Positions 22,053 through 38,700 of a DNA stretch of 64,000 nt are shown piece after piece. The DNA is taken from the NCBI GenBank assembly GCA_003254905.1, contig QANU01084588.1, forward strand, positions 165,497 through 229,496. The letters are read 5' to 3'. This stretch comes from Nissolia schottii. Lineage: Eukaryota > Streptophyta > Magnoliopsida > Fabales > Fabaceae. Under the pieces are notes generated by a model. It had not been told where the DNA came from, ran no database searches, and saw only the letters and a program-made list of their open reading frames with translations. How positions within the stretch are numbered: the first letter of the stretch is position 1; each line of letters opens with the position of its first letter. The translations under genes and the position numbers were made by a program.

Positions 22053-25000
22053 TTCGGATCCGGTTTGAGCTTCAGAAGAAAACGGTTTCCGGTTGGATCA
22101 GGAGCAGATCAGGTTAGCTCCTCCGATTTGGCAGATCTCCGGAGATCAGCCGGCCGATGAAGGTTAGGGGAAAAGCAGAGAGACGGTGTTGTGTGGGTTT
22201 GAAGGCAAAGAGACTATAAAGCGCGTTTCGTGTTCTGTTGTGTTGTTGAGTTGGTGAGTGTAATGTTGAATCTGATTTGAAATGGAAGGAAATCCCAACC
22301 CTTTTTAAAACCTCATGACTGTTTTGGTCACTGTAACTCAAACTCCACTGCTAGATATTCGTTGCGTTGTTTTTTTTTGTTTGTTTATTTATTTACGGCA
22401 CTGTCTTTACTTAGAATGGTTTTTACATATAAAACAGGAGTTATTTTTAAATAAAGTAATTTATATTATCTAGTGCCGGATCAAAGGAAATAACCTATTG
22501 TTTTGTGCACATTTAGAAAAGATGAGAAAAGTTACTTTTAAAGATGGGGAAAGTTAATTAAAATATGGATTGGGAAAACTAAATTGCTTGAATAAATTTG
22601 GTGCTTCTTAAGCTTAATTATTAATGAAAGCAGGGTACTGTTTTGTATGACCGTTGTGTTCTAACTTTGTAATAACGGGTATGTTGTGCTAACTAAAGGT
22701 AAGAAATCAAGTGGAACATTTATATATATGGATAGATAAACATATTATAGATCTTTTAGTAAGAGTTGAATGCGACTCTTTTAACTTACTATTTGACATA
22801 TAATTAAGAGATATGTCACCTAAGTTATTAGCTCTCGATAGTAGAACATTTATGTATTTTTTTAAAGGTAAAATATTACACTCATTGACCAAATGAATAA
22901 TAAACACAGATGTTTAAGAACCAAACACAAACTTAACTCAAATTTGTTAGATAACTTATACAACAACAACGAATATGAAAATGTTAAAAAAGAGACGTAA
23001 AATAAGGTGGAGTATGTGGGCTAGTTAGTCCCCAAGCTCATCAATCCCCTAGACTAGTGGGCTAGGATTTGGGTTTCTAAGCCCATTATTCTTTGGTACA
23101 CAACCAAAGATTAAAAAATATATATAATTTAAAAAAAATTAAAAAAAGTTTTTTTTCAAAAATTATTTTTCAAATTTTTATTTAAATAATTCTTTTTGAC
23201 TCTAGTTGGCCCGCATTGACCTGTGGACTTGAGTTGGCTCGCGTTGACACACAGACCCGAGTCAGCCTGTTGACCAACGGGCTTGAGTCGATCCGTGTAG
23301 ACTTACAGGCCCAAGTCAACCCCACATTGATCCATAGGTTCGAGTTGACCTGCATTGACCTGAATTGGCCCACAAGCTCGAGTCATCTCATGTCAACCTA
23401 TAGACCTGAGTCAACCCGCATCAACCTAAGAGTCCGAGTTAAAACGCAATCTCAAGTCACCTCGCGGACCTGAGTTGACTTGCAAGTCTTAGTTCTAACC
23501 CAAGCCCACTTGACTGTATGGACTTCCTGTTGATGTGAGCCTTCTTGAATATGGACTATATGGCCCTACTAATTTTTTGGCACTAACCCACATGGGTTTA
23601 GGCCAAATAAGAGTGGGCTAACAACCCATTTAACAACCCTACTTAGCAGCGGTAAAGGTTTTTCTCTAATAGGGTCTATATTTGCTATCGTGTAAAATTG
23701 AAGATTGGATTTTATGCAACTTATTTTGTTAATACGTGTTTGCTTTGATCTAAATCATCAATACTCATAGTCTAACATAACTCATTTAGCATAGGAAGAA
23801 CATAAACTATTTTGCGAGAAAGTATGATATATTTTTCATTAGAATGCCGTTAACTTTATCTTACATGCAAATTTTTATTTTATTTTTTTTTGCATATATC
23901 CTTCTGTTTTCTTTAGTTCAAAGCTAAAACTTGAAAATACCCTTTTGATTTAAATATATTTCATGGCATGACTACGGACTCCATTCCCTTCTTCTAATTG
24001 TACTCTTGTTAGTTCATTCGCCGCGTTTCATGCTTTAAGAATTTTCAAACGAAAAACAAAATATATCATCTCTAAACGTATGTGTATTTTTTTTAAAACA
24101 TAAAATTATGAGTTTGAATATCCTTCATTAGTAAGTTCAATTGATAATCATCCTTTTTGGAGGGTGAATATTTTGTATACGGCAAAATCCTGTAACCTTA
24201 AAAATAATCCTTTAAATAAGCCAGTCCTTTTCCTTCCAAATCTAAAACAAATAATTAAAGATGCGTTTGAAATCAAATAAAATAGAAAATAATTTAATTT
24301 AAATTAATTTGATATGTAAATATAGTATTAAGTTTAAAACTAATTAAATAAAGGACAAAACTCTTCATTAAAAAAAGGATAAAACTTATATTGAGTTTAT
24401 TGTGTCAATTTCAACCAATTCTTAAATTAAGGCATGACATGTGAATATTTTTTTAGAGTAATATACATTTATTACTTATTTCAAATGTCATTGCTTAATT
24501 AGATAATTGGTTATAATAGACATAAGGAACTTAATACAAGTTTAGTCCTTAAATAAAATGGAATTTAAATCAATTTAAAAATCAATTATTATGTTTATAC
24601 ATTAGTTTATACTTAAAATCAAATCAATTACTACTAAATCCTATCAAATTTAATTTACAAACTTTAGAACCAAGTCCATAGAATTTGTAAACGAAATCAA
24701 TTCCTATTTTTTAAAATGATCAAATACATCATTTAATAATATTTAAATTAAAAATCAAATCAAATCAATTTCAATATTTTACAATTTTAAACACACCCTT
24801 GTTTGTGGGTATTATTTTCAAGAAAAAATAAAGAAAAAGAAAGAAGTTGAAAGACCAAATATAAAATTTTTAAATACAATTAAACTTATAAACTCATTTT
24901 CTTTCTTTTTCTCCAAAAAGATAGAAATATTTCCTATAATTTTCAAAGAGGGAAAAACTACAAAAATAAGGCTTGTAGTAACCCCTTAAAATATTGTGTT

Positions 25001-26633
25001 TTCACTATATCAATAACAAATTTCACTCCCATAAACATACAGCACATCTTGAGAATAAGATCCACCGTGTCAATAGTTGATAAAAAAAATTAAAAGTAAA
25101 CTTTTAAATATGTTTGTCATATAAGATCCGACAAGTTAGTCATTTACAAATGAAAAACTCATTAAATAGTAAATTGTCAATTTGATAGTAATGTCAATCT
25201 AAACAATGAAATGGATTACAGTACAATATGTGTGAAAAAAATTGCTTTTTTTTGTCATTTAAAGAAATTGCTCTTAAAAAGTAACCACATGATACCTAAA
25301 GTGGTTAGTGTCACAGGACAATGTGTAAAAATTATATAATGCATGTGTTAGGGATATATGAGAATTTTTTATAATATAACTAAAAACGATTGATTCTTTC
25401 AGACCTTTTTATAAAAGTAGAGAAGATGTAGAGACATAGATAAACAAAAACTCTTGTTTAGTTCTTCACCTTAATTTATTACTTGGCTATTGAATATTGA
25501 TTATCTATCATGACATAATGAAATTCACATTTTGATTACAAATATGTTTCGCTTGCCACTTCTAAGAACATTGCAGAAAGAACAAACGCCAATAAAAGTC
25601 TGCAATCTGATCCTACCAAAAGCTTGGAAGTTTTGAGACTTGCTCATTTATTCATACAGCTCATCAGGTCACTATTTCTCGAGTTGTTTTCATAGGAAGA
25701 ATTTCACTCCTGAATGGAGGATCATTGTTGTTGTTGCCTCTCGTTGGCGACATGGTCTGAGTTATCGATGTATATGGATAAGACCAAAATACTTGCTACC
25801 GGAATCACATCATTCAAAATGCGCGTTACGATGAAGTCAATTGTTTTTTTTTTGGGTGCTTTTATATGCAGTGGATATGGCTCATATGACTTGTCTTTTA
25901 CGATGATCACTTCAAATCTGTCAAAGAGAGGATATTCTTATTCAACATCCAACCTTAAAAAACTACAAATCCTCTTTGAGAAGTGTAAGTATAAAATTAA
26001 TTAGATAAATTCAAATTTTGAAAAGTATATGTGTAAAATAGGTACAAAGATAAGTTAGAGTAAAACGTAAAACCTTCTGCAGCACAACTATGGAATGAAC
26101 CACGAAACACTCACGACTTTCGGCAGGTGCGGATTTTAGATTTACTGTTTCAACATTTTGCTCAATAATTTTATGATTTTGCTCAAATTACCTGTGATTT
26201 ATTTGTATGCATCTTAATTGAATTTAAAATGATGATGATGACAATGCGCGACTGACTTCCATCAAAGAGAACAACAATGAAGAAAATGCATTAGAATAAA
26301 TAATGAGGTAAGATTATACCTGTTAGTCATACCCTAAAAATGTGTGGTTTAAGATTTACAAAACAGGATGCAGTCATGTTCTTGAAAGAACATGAGAATC
26401 CTCCTCATTCAATAGCCTGTAAAGCAAGAACCTAATAAGCCTTTTAAATTACAGTGAAATAAACCACTACTTATTTTTTTACCCACGTAACTAGAAATAG
26501 TAGTTACGGAAGTACTTTCCACCTTGTAGAATCGCTAATTAAAAATTTGTAAGGAAAACTAAATTAACAGGGTCCTATGGTATGGCAGGGTTCACAAAAG
26601 ACCCCAGAAGAGTGTCTTTAATAATTATCAGCA
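22053..26633. other. Intergenic region between DRP1A and UGE promoter/3' flanks
   Basis: 22053-22340 is the GC-richer DRP1A leader and promoter. Beyond it lies AT-rich DNA, a 36-bp-period degenerate repeat (listed separately) and the UGE 3' flank. Open frames around 25640-26004 have no recognisable product and no splice partners. No gene is supported. Confidence 0.55.
23193..23500. repeat. Degenerate tandem repeat, period about 36 bp
   Basis: GAGT-centred words (CTTGAGTTGG, CCCGAGTCAG, TTCGAGTTGA, CCTGAGTCAA, TCCGAGTTAA) recur about every 36 bases, alternating with TTGACC or GTTGACC, for roughly eight degenerate copies. The array is much richer in G and C than its surroundings. Open frames on both strands show the same periodic peptide pattern, as expected of a repeat and not of genes. 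Flanking GGGCTA and AGCCCA words hint that it sits inside a larger element. Confidence 0.7.
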
Positions 26634-30095
<3,462 letters not shown>

Positions 30096-30218
30096 TGAAG
30101 CGTTTCGCGAGATGAGAAAAAAAGAGAAGATGAGTAATTGAAATTGAAGGAAGCGTGAAAGCGTTAATGATAGAAAGCAATGAAAATGGCAACAGACAGC
30201 AGACCGGGAAGGGTAAGT

Positions 30219-30226
30219 TATATATA
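30219..30226 (-). promoter_or_regulatory. Probable TATA box of UGE
   Basis: TATATATA lies about 125 bases upstream of the UGE start codon in a short non-AT context (CGCC on one side, AACTTACCC on the other), a normal plant TATA-to-ATG distance. The transcription start is not shown. Confidence 0.5.
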
Positions 30227-30987
30227 GGCGGCAGCGTCACAGGAAAATTAAAAAAAAAAAAAAAAAAGGTCTGTTACGCGCCCGAACGTTTTCGGAGAAA
30301 GCTATAATTTTGTGACACGTTGCTTTGGTTTATTTTATTTTTTTGGGGTTAAATTAAAGTTTGCTTTATGGATTTTTTTTAAAAATATTTTATAGAGAGT
30401 AACTACAGATCATCCACGTGGATTTCCAGTGCGTCTGGTTCTGATTTCTTTCTTATTCTTTCTACAGCGGTCATGATTTTCTAAATTGTTTTAGAGGACA
30501 ATTTTGTGGTTTTAATGATTGGTTAATTTTTAAAAAAAAAAAGTGTGGATGACAGTTACACTCTCTAGCATCTAGGTGGTGTTTTTGTTTGTTGGTTGTG
30601 TGGTTAGTATTAAAAAGTTGGATTAAGAGTATGAACTGGTGCCCTTGTCATTATTAATTAATTATTTGTCATTAGTATGATATTATTCAGTTTTGGTATA
30701 TTGGGAAGATATTTTATTCTGTGCAGATATTCTTTCCAGCATTATATTCTACAGATGGAGTAATTAATTAATTGTTGCAATTGTTTTTTTTTCTCGATAT
30801 TTGATTAATTAATTAATGTCATTTTTGGAAAATAATATATCCTTTCAATTGGTAATAGCTAATAAAAGAGAATCTCCTTTGTTAAATGACATTTATTATC
30901 ATTTATATCATTTGAATGATATAAAGTTGGAATATAATTTATTTTAAGGATTATAAGGATATAATATATATTAACCATCAATATGTG
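30227..30987. other. UGE upstream flank
   Basis: AT-rich promoter-distal DNA with several ATTAATTAATTA tracts. No gene or recognisable element before the Mutator-like element that starts at 30997. Confidence 0.5.
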
Positions 30988-30996
30988 TATTTTATT

Positions 30997-32693
30997 GGTT
31001 TAATTAATTTTTTAGTCCATGTAATATTAAAAAGTTTGTATTTTGTCCTTTCGTAAAATTTTTAGTCCTTATAAAAAAAATGTATTCTTTTTTAGTCTCG
31101 CCGTTAGTTTGGGTTGGGCGGCGCTGAAGTGACCGCTAACTTTCTCACGTAGCATGCCACATGGTATGTTGTGCCACGTGGCACGCGCGGGCCACGTGGC
31201 GTAACCCAAATTTTCAAGGGTTAAATAAGTTTTTAGTCCCTGTAATATCAAAAATTTTGTGTTTGGTCTCTCTAAAATTTTTTCGTTTGAATTGAGTCCC
31301 TATAAAAAAAATTATGTTCATTTTTAGTCCCTATCAATTTTTTTTGTTCATTTTTAATCACTGTCTTTAGTTTGGGTTGGACGGTGCTGATGTGACCTTT
31401 AACTTCGTCACTTGGCGTGCCACTACATCCCGAAGCCGCCCTCTCTTGACCATTACATCCAAACGAGATGCCTCTTCAAATCACATTCTCTCCCCTCCCA
31501 CACTCTCATCCCTTACATCAAAGACTCCCTCTCGCACCCTCTCCGTATTCCCCCAACACATCTTCTCTTCCCCACCCCCACCCCCCTCTCTCTCCGAAGC
31601 ACTCCCTCTCTTCTCTTGCCTTTCCCACCCACCCACCTTCTCTCCACTTAGGACTAAAACGACGAGATCTCAACTTTTTCACTGTCACGGTTTGTTCCTC
31701 ATCAACTCGGTGTTCGTTGTTGCTTTCAGCCTACGAATGGCTTCGTCGTTGAAACTGAATATCCTCTCGCACAACGGTTTGTTGACACCGAAGCCGTCCT
31801 TGATGCGTCCGTACTCCAGTCGGAGAACGACATTGGAGATCAGGATGGACTCATGGCTGAAGTCCGGGAGCCTCGAGGGTGTGGCGGCTCCACTGGAGAG
31901 TTCAACAAAGGTGTTGAAGAAGTGTCAGAAGGAGGTTCCATTGGTGGCGGTCCCGTTGATGACGGCACCGATGAAGACGCCATTAGAAAAATCGGTGACC
32001 TGGACAGCCCCGATCGGTGAGAAATGCCCGGTGTAGCTGAGGTTCCCGTCTAAGGAAAAGAGTTTGAGGAAGAATATATGAGGGATGTCCGTCAGAGAGG
32101 TTAGCGAAGGACAGTTCATTGGCGGCGACATGTATGCAGTCGAAGCCGGCATCGTTGTAGGTGCTGAAGCGGCCAGCTAGCGAGGGAAAACGGAGAGGGT
32201 GCAAGAAAGGGAGTCTTTGAGGTAAGGGATGAGAGTGTAGGAGGAGAGAAAGGACGATTTGAAGAGGCATCCCGTTTAGATGTAGTGGTTGAGAGAGGGC
32301 GGCTTCGGGATGTAGAGGCATGCCACGTGGCGAAGTTAACGGTCACGTCAGCGCCATCCATCCCAAACTGACGGTAGGGACTAAAAATGAACAAAAAAAA
32401 TTTACAGGGACTGAAAAAGAACAAATTTTTTTACAGGGACTCAGTCCAAAAGAAAAATTTTAAAGGGACCAAACACAAAAAAATTTATATTACAAGGACT
32501 AAAAACTTATTTAACCCTTGAAAATTTGGGTTATGCCACGTGGCAAAAGTTAACGGCCACGTCAGCGCTGTCTAAGCCAAACTGATGGCAATGACTAAAA
32601 ACGAACAAATTTTTTTTACAAGAACTAAATATTTTACGAAAGGACCAAACACAAACTTTTTAATATTACAGGGACTAAAAACTTAATTATACC
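30997..32693. mobile_element. Pack-MULE with tandem terminal inverted repeats and a captured BAHD acyltransferase fragment
   Basis: The outer ends are GGTTTAATTAATTTTTTAG (left) and the complement of GGTATAATTAAG (right). An exact 9-bp target duplication TATTTTATT lies at 30988-30996 and 32694-32702, diagnostic of Mutator-like elements. A second, related pair of ends, GGGTTAAATAAGTTTTTAG, sits inside at 31218 and 32517, so each end carries two TIR units in tandem. Arms contain repeated AGTCCCTG words and CCACGTGG palindromes. The centre carries acyltransferase-like sequence (separate entry). No transposase is present, so it depends on an autonomous MULE in trans. Confidence 0.88.
31400..32340 (-). 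pseudogene. Captured fragment of a BAHD (HXXXD) acyltransferase inside the Pack-MULE
   Basis: Read on the minus strand from about 32325, conceptual frames give YIPKPPSLNHYI, TGCLFKSSFLSSYTLIPYL, SLAGRFSTYNDAGFDCIHVA, NLSYTGHFSPIGAVQVTDFS, NGVFIGAVINGTATNGTSF, LPDFSHESILISNVVLRLEY and CERIFSFNDEAIRRLK. These match, in order, the N-terminal half of BAHD acyltransferases of the At3g50280-like branch as I remember them. The catalytic HXXXD site is replaced (INGTATNG where family members have INHAVTDG). There are stops and frame changes between blocks, and the C-terminal DFGWG half is absent. The N-terminal block is also present in inverted orientation in the left arm at about 31430-31545 (plus strand). 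Confidence 0.75.
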
Positions 32694-32702
32694 TATTTTA
32701 TT

Positions 32703-35700
32703 TGATCATAAGCTTGACCTACTTGACTGTCAACTCAAATATTTCGAAAAAAGAACTGATGATGGTTACTGGTTAGCCATCCCCGTCCCCTAAATATCGG
32801 CATCCGTTAACCTTTTAAATAAATAACTAAAAATAAAAAGGGTAGATTGAGCACTTTCTCAGTAGTAGGGCTTTTAAATCCAATTCAATTTAATCAAATT
32901 TGATTAAACTCGAAAAAATGGACTATATTAAATCTTTTTTTAAAAAAATTGTTTGAATTTGATTGGTCTTTAGATTTAATTTTTAAAATTAATCCAATTC
33001 AATCTAATCGCAAAATAGTCTATTGTAGTGTGTCAATATTTAAAATACAAATAAATTAAATTATTTTAGTTAAATTGAATTTTTACACCAATTTATATTT
33101 AACGTATTTATGAGTTTTTACACTGCTTAATTATGACAATTATTTTACTGGGTTTTAAATTTTATCTAAAACAAATATTTTCGCCCCTCAAAACTTCAAA
33201 CATTTAAACATACATTAAAATAGAGGGGCCCTTATTTTGTTTTCTTTTTATAAATATAAATATTTTGTATGCATTCATTAAAAAGAAAAATAAATACATA
33301 TAAGTCCATAAGAACCACATTAGTGAAAAATTGAGAGGTTCCCAAATATTGTCAATCAAGAAACGATCCCCTTAAAGGTAGATGAAGGTGATTAGGTGAC
33401 ACACTGACACTTTTCAGTTTTAATAAGGGAGGCTAATGATTGAGGTGTGAATTGAATAAATATTATAAAAAATTAAATTCTAAAAATTTGGACATTTGAC
33501 AGAGGATCCAATATTTTTCTGTTTCAATATAAATTAAATGTATCAAATTTTGAAAAGTGAGTGGTTTTTTTTTTTAACAAAACTACGAGACGGAAAAACG
33601 TCCCTCTTACTAAATCAATGTAATAAGCACTAAAATTTAAGGAGAAGTGCAATTTTAATTCTAAATTAATAGAGCTCAATATTGGTAAATTACTAAATTT
33701 TAAGGTAGATTGCATTATCATTTTTTTTTAATCGGTGAAAACCGTATTTTCTATGACTCTCTTTTGACGTTTCAGATTTCAATGTAAAGTTGGCAAAAGC
33801 CTAAAGGGGCGCTTACCTAATCCAAATTTAAGCAAGCTAACTTAAGAATCAAGTCTTTATATAATTTACTTGTAATTATAAAAGCATTTTTATTTGCTGT
33901 TATTTGAAGTATATACACGATGGTTTCTTGAATGTTCAGGAATTTCTATTAAACTTTACATAATGGCGTCTTATAATTTTTTTAATAACGAAATTTTTCA
34001 GTAAAAAAAAATGGTCTTAAGTTATTTTAGACCTAATGAACATTTATACGAAGAAGTTTCTAAATGATCTATCAATAAAAAAAAAAAATTATAGTACCAA
34101 ACAAAAAAATAGCAAATTGTGAAAAGAAAAATAGGCAAGCAAATCATGATACTATAAAAATCCTAGCTTCAAAAAAGTTTAAATAATATGGGTTTGGTTA
34201 ACCAATATCCTTACATAGCTTTTGGTACATGAGTTTGGTCATGTAACTGAGAATTTACATTACTTTACGAAATAATATACATTACTTATTATTATTTACT
34301 ATATTATTATTACTTATTTTTTAATTATTATTTTATTACTACTTTTTATTTTTTATTATAATAATTATTATTACTATTTTTATAATTATTATTATTTAGG
34401 ATTATCTAGATGTGATAATTTTGATAGACACATCTCACGAAAACAATCCATTAACACTTGAAATTACCTGAAAATTTAAAAGTCAGATTATCGATAATTT
34501 GGATAGATTACTCATATCAAACACCACCTAGGGCATTGATTAAGGAATCACAAATAATAAGATATTTGGATTTTTATAATTTTTAATGCATTGGAAATTT
34601 AAAAATCTCATATTTCAATACAAAACATTCACTTTTAATTTCTTAAACAATGTCCTAAGAACGCCTTTTAGCTTTTCTCAAATAATATTTGGACATTTAA
34701 AAGTTGAATTCTTGGAGTTTTATGAATCAGTATCTTAATTTCTGTAATTATGCCATTTTTATTCAATATTTTCAGTTTTTTTTCCTTTGCACACTTGATG
34801 AATTTTGGTTTTGTAATATTAAGCTCTCCAAAATTGTCATTAGAAGAGTGAGATGATAAATGTAGATGAAAATTTGCTTATTTTTCCAATAGAAGGCTAT
34901 TTTCGTTTATGATTTCTTTTTTAAAAAATTACTTATTGCATACGTTACTGCTGCTCTTTAATTTGGAAACTTAACCATCAATTTTCAGCTTTGACCTAGA
35001 TATTATTGACTTTGCAAACGTGATCCCTCAGGGTCAACATTCAGCTTTAAGGATATTTCAACAAGCTATATATGAATTTCATATGGATTCGCTAACAAAC
35101 ATATATGATAATTTTAATTTTAACAAAAATGATACGTGAACACCCAATTTTATATATCTATACATATACTATTTAAATTAGATAATTCATGATTATTATA
35201 CGTATACAGTACAGTTTCCCAAAATAGAGCACAAACTTAAAAGGGGTTAAAACATAAACATTACAGACATTAAAACACAAACTTTATTTGGACTACACTA
35301 CAAATCTATAGTTTAGAGTTATATACAATCTGAACTTTATTTAAAAATGCACAAGCATTATAAATAATAATACACAAATTTTATACATATGAATGCACAA
35401 ACATTACAAAATTATTAGAGTGTTTTACAATCTGAACTTTATTAAAAAAAATGCACAAACTTTATTCCCACGAGTGGACAAACATTACAAACTTGTAGAT
35501 GATATTCTTAACTATATTTAATTAAGTGTACAAACATGACAGGCGTTGAAATACAAATTTTATGCATATAAGTATGGAATGTATGTATGGTGTATATTTT
35601 TGGGTGTACGTGTAGCATGACTCTAATTTTATATTAAAAAATATGAAAATGGTATGTTTTTAATGAAATTAATTATATGATTAACTTCAAACATTTGATT

Positions 35701-38700
35701 TTGGCTTTTTTTAATAAAACCCTTTTCATATTCTCCCCATCAATTTTTTTTCATATTACGTACCATTTTTGGGAAACATTTTTGGGAAAATTAGTATTAA
35801 GGACCTCTTAGGAGTCATAATTAAGAAAAATGATCAATTAATGTTAAAATTATTAGGAAGGATCCTACTACATTCTATTTAGAGAGAACGGATGATTCTA
35901 ATTGAAAGAGAATGACTAAACTTTTGTAGTAATAAACAATAGTGTCTTTTTGTTTGTTTTTTTTTTTTTTTGAAAGTATCTTCTTGTAATTCCTATCACC
36001 TTATCATAATACGACTGTCCAATCATCACCCCACTGTCTAGCCCTCCTCACGTCATGTGATTATTTGTTAATTATAAGTGGCTAACAATTCTAGGGTTGA
36101 GAAATTTCATTCTAGGGTTTTCAGATTGGATCTTGCTTTCAAAGAATATAGTTGTAGTGAGGTATGGATCAGCCGAACCTATGTTGAATTAGAGTGGTGG
36201 CAATTTGCCAGATAGATTTTTTGCTCCGGCTTCTAACCAATCAAGTTACCGCAACAACTAGGAAGTTCACAAGATTAAGGTTTTGGGATGGAAAAAAATG
36301 GGCAAAAGGCAGCAGTTTGGTCTCATTTGGGCTCTGGTTGAAGAAAACACTGATTGAAGAAATAAGCCAAGAGGACCCTCAATTAATTTTGCCTCTTGTT
36401 CGTTATTTTGATGAGAACGTTTGCTTTTATGAGGATGAAAATTGAGATGGATGAAGAACAGCGTGTAATGAAGGTGAGGCAGGAAGGTGAGATAAAAGAT
36501 AATTAAAGAACACTATTGTCTACTATTAAAAAAAATGGTCATTTTCTCTTAATAAAATTTAGTAGGGTCTATCTTAATAATTCTAACATTAACTTTTTCC
36601 AATTTTCTTTCTCTCATATTTATCTTAAAATTTATATGCTGGTTTTTCTTTTGGTGAACCCAAGGTATTTGCTGTTGGCAGTTGCGATTAGTCCCTCTTG
36701 CAGTAATTGAATTCACACGAATTTATAAATTACTAATCACAAAATTATTTTTCATTTTCATGAATGAGAATCAAACTCACATCATATAGTTAACGAAGAA
36801 GATGAACTATCACTATATCACATCTCACGATTAAATGATAATGAAAAATAATTATAAAAGACATAAATTTCATTTGAATATATTATCAATATAAAATATT
36901 TTTACATTATTCTTTAATTATATATTTTTATATATAAAGTATTTTAATTTAAAATTTGTTACCATAAAAATCATATGTGAAGAGGAGAACATTTTTTAAC
37001 AAACATTCTGCTATTACAACATTGACTTACTTAAAAGTTGAAAGGAAAAACATTTAAAAAAAAAAAAAAAAAACTGCGACACCCATAAAATGTGATCAGT
37101 CCACACCAAAAAGATGTTAATACATTAAAATTAATCTCAATATATTATATAAGTACTTTCAAAAAGTGTATACATGTTTTTTGCTATAACTATTGATTGA
37201 TTTATTATTATTTTTTAATTCATAAAACATTACACTGGATTATACATAAACTCATCATATAATTTAATTTTAGCATATAATTTTATCTTCTTTAAATATT
37301 ATCATGTGCCATGTGTAGTGCTGATTGTTATCATTTCCTTATTGGACAAAAGGTAGGACATGCCTCTAGCTCCTTGGAGTCCCACAGTATAATCATCATA
37401 AGCCAACTGTCTCCTTTCAGGGCAACCACTTCTATTATACTTCTACCCTATAGACAACTTTGAAAGCTTATACTTTATTGTTGTAGGACCTTCTTTGCTC
37501 CTTGAATTAGTGCCTCAGTAGTCAGTAGCATCATAGAAGAATATGGAATTGGAAATATAAAGTGCTAAGTGCCCATCGAATCTATTCCTGGGGACAAAGC
37601 AAAATTACAAACAAGGACAACCAAAAAGGGAATAAAAAGGAAAATCAATGAAGACTGATAAACCAAGTAATCATTTGAACAATGATCGTATTAAAATTGG
37701 ACCAGGACTGGCTATGAAACTATAAATTCATAATATTCTAATTCAGGAATATATATAATTACCGATTTTGATTTTTATTAATTCTAAACAATTGTCTTAA
37801 TTATATTTATTTTTTCAGTCACAATTTATTAAAAAAATAAATTAAAATTTATTGACATAAATTTAATACTATTAATTTTAATGTTGATTGATTTAGAAAT
37901 TTGCAAAATCAACTATTAATTATTTATAATTACTGATTTTGATTTACTGTAATCGATTTTAATTTATTACTAGATTTTACTCATTTATTTTCTTCTAACT
38001 CACACAAATGCGCATCACCTCTATCTTGAACTTCCAATTAAGAAAATATTCAAGTAACAAAGAAGTTGATTTAAATTGACTCCCTTTGTAATGAAAACAA
38101 TTAGTTTGAGAATAACTTTGTAATTAGTTCATTTGAAGGATGTGTTATTTTGTATGTTTTATTTTGAGAATTTTTTCTACTATAAAAGTAAAATTTTTTT
38201 AACACTAACTTATTTCATCCACAAAACTTGAACAAAGATATTTCAAGAGAATAGGTGACGATTAAACTCATTTTAAAAAACCTATATTCTGATAAATAGA
38301 TTTCTTGATATTTCCAATTTAATTTACAAGTTTAATTTGTACGTACTTTTTTTTTTCATGTTTCACATAATTTTATTATTTGTTGCTCTGAATGAATAAA
38401 GAACAGAAAATAAGTTTTGTAGTTTTTATCTTTAACTGTAGCTCTGTACACGTATGTCAACGAGATAATGTCAAATTCGAAAAAATTATGTTGTTATTGT
38501 GAACGAAAAGTTGACAGTTAACCAACCATTTTTCTTGGGTAAATAGGTTAACCAACCTTTTCTTTGGTACTTAGGTTGACCAACCTTATTGGCGTACATG
38601 TATGCACTTAATAATCAAATGTTGAGTGGGAAAATAAGTTTAAACAAAATTAAGAAAAAATGGGCTTTACTTACTAGTTCTCTTAGTAAACAATTATGTT

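Noticed and set aside
25640-26004. Overlapping open frames downstream of UGE
   Set aside because: No recognisable domain, and overlapping frames compete; no exon signals connect them.
31377-32036. 219-codon plus-strand open frame as a functional gene
   Set aside because: It lies inside the Pack-MULE; the meaningful protein similarity is split between frames and strands, so the frame as a whole is accidental.
36150-36445. Possible gene relic (frames such as SGGNLPDRFFAPASNQSS)
   Set aside because: The reading is short and interrupted, and I could not link it to any family with confidence.
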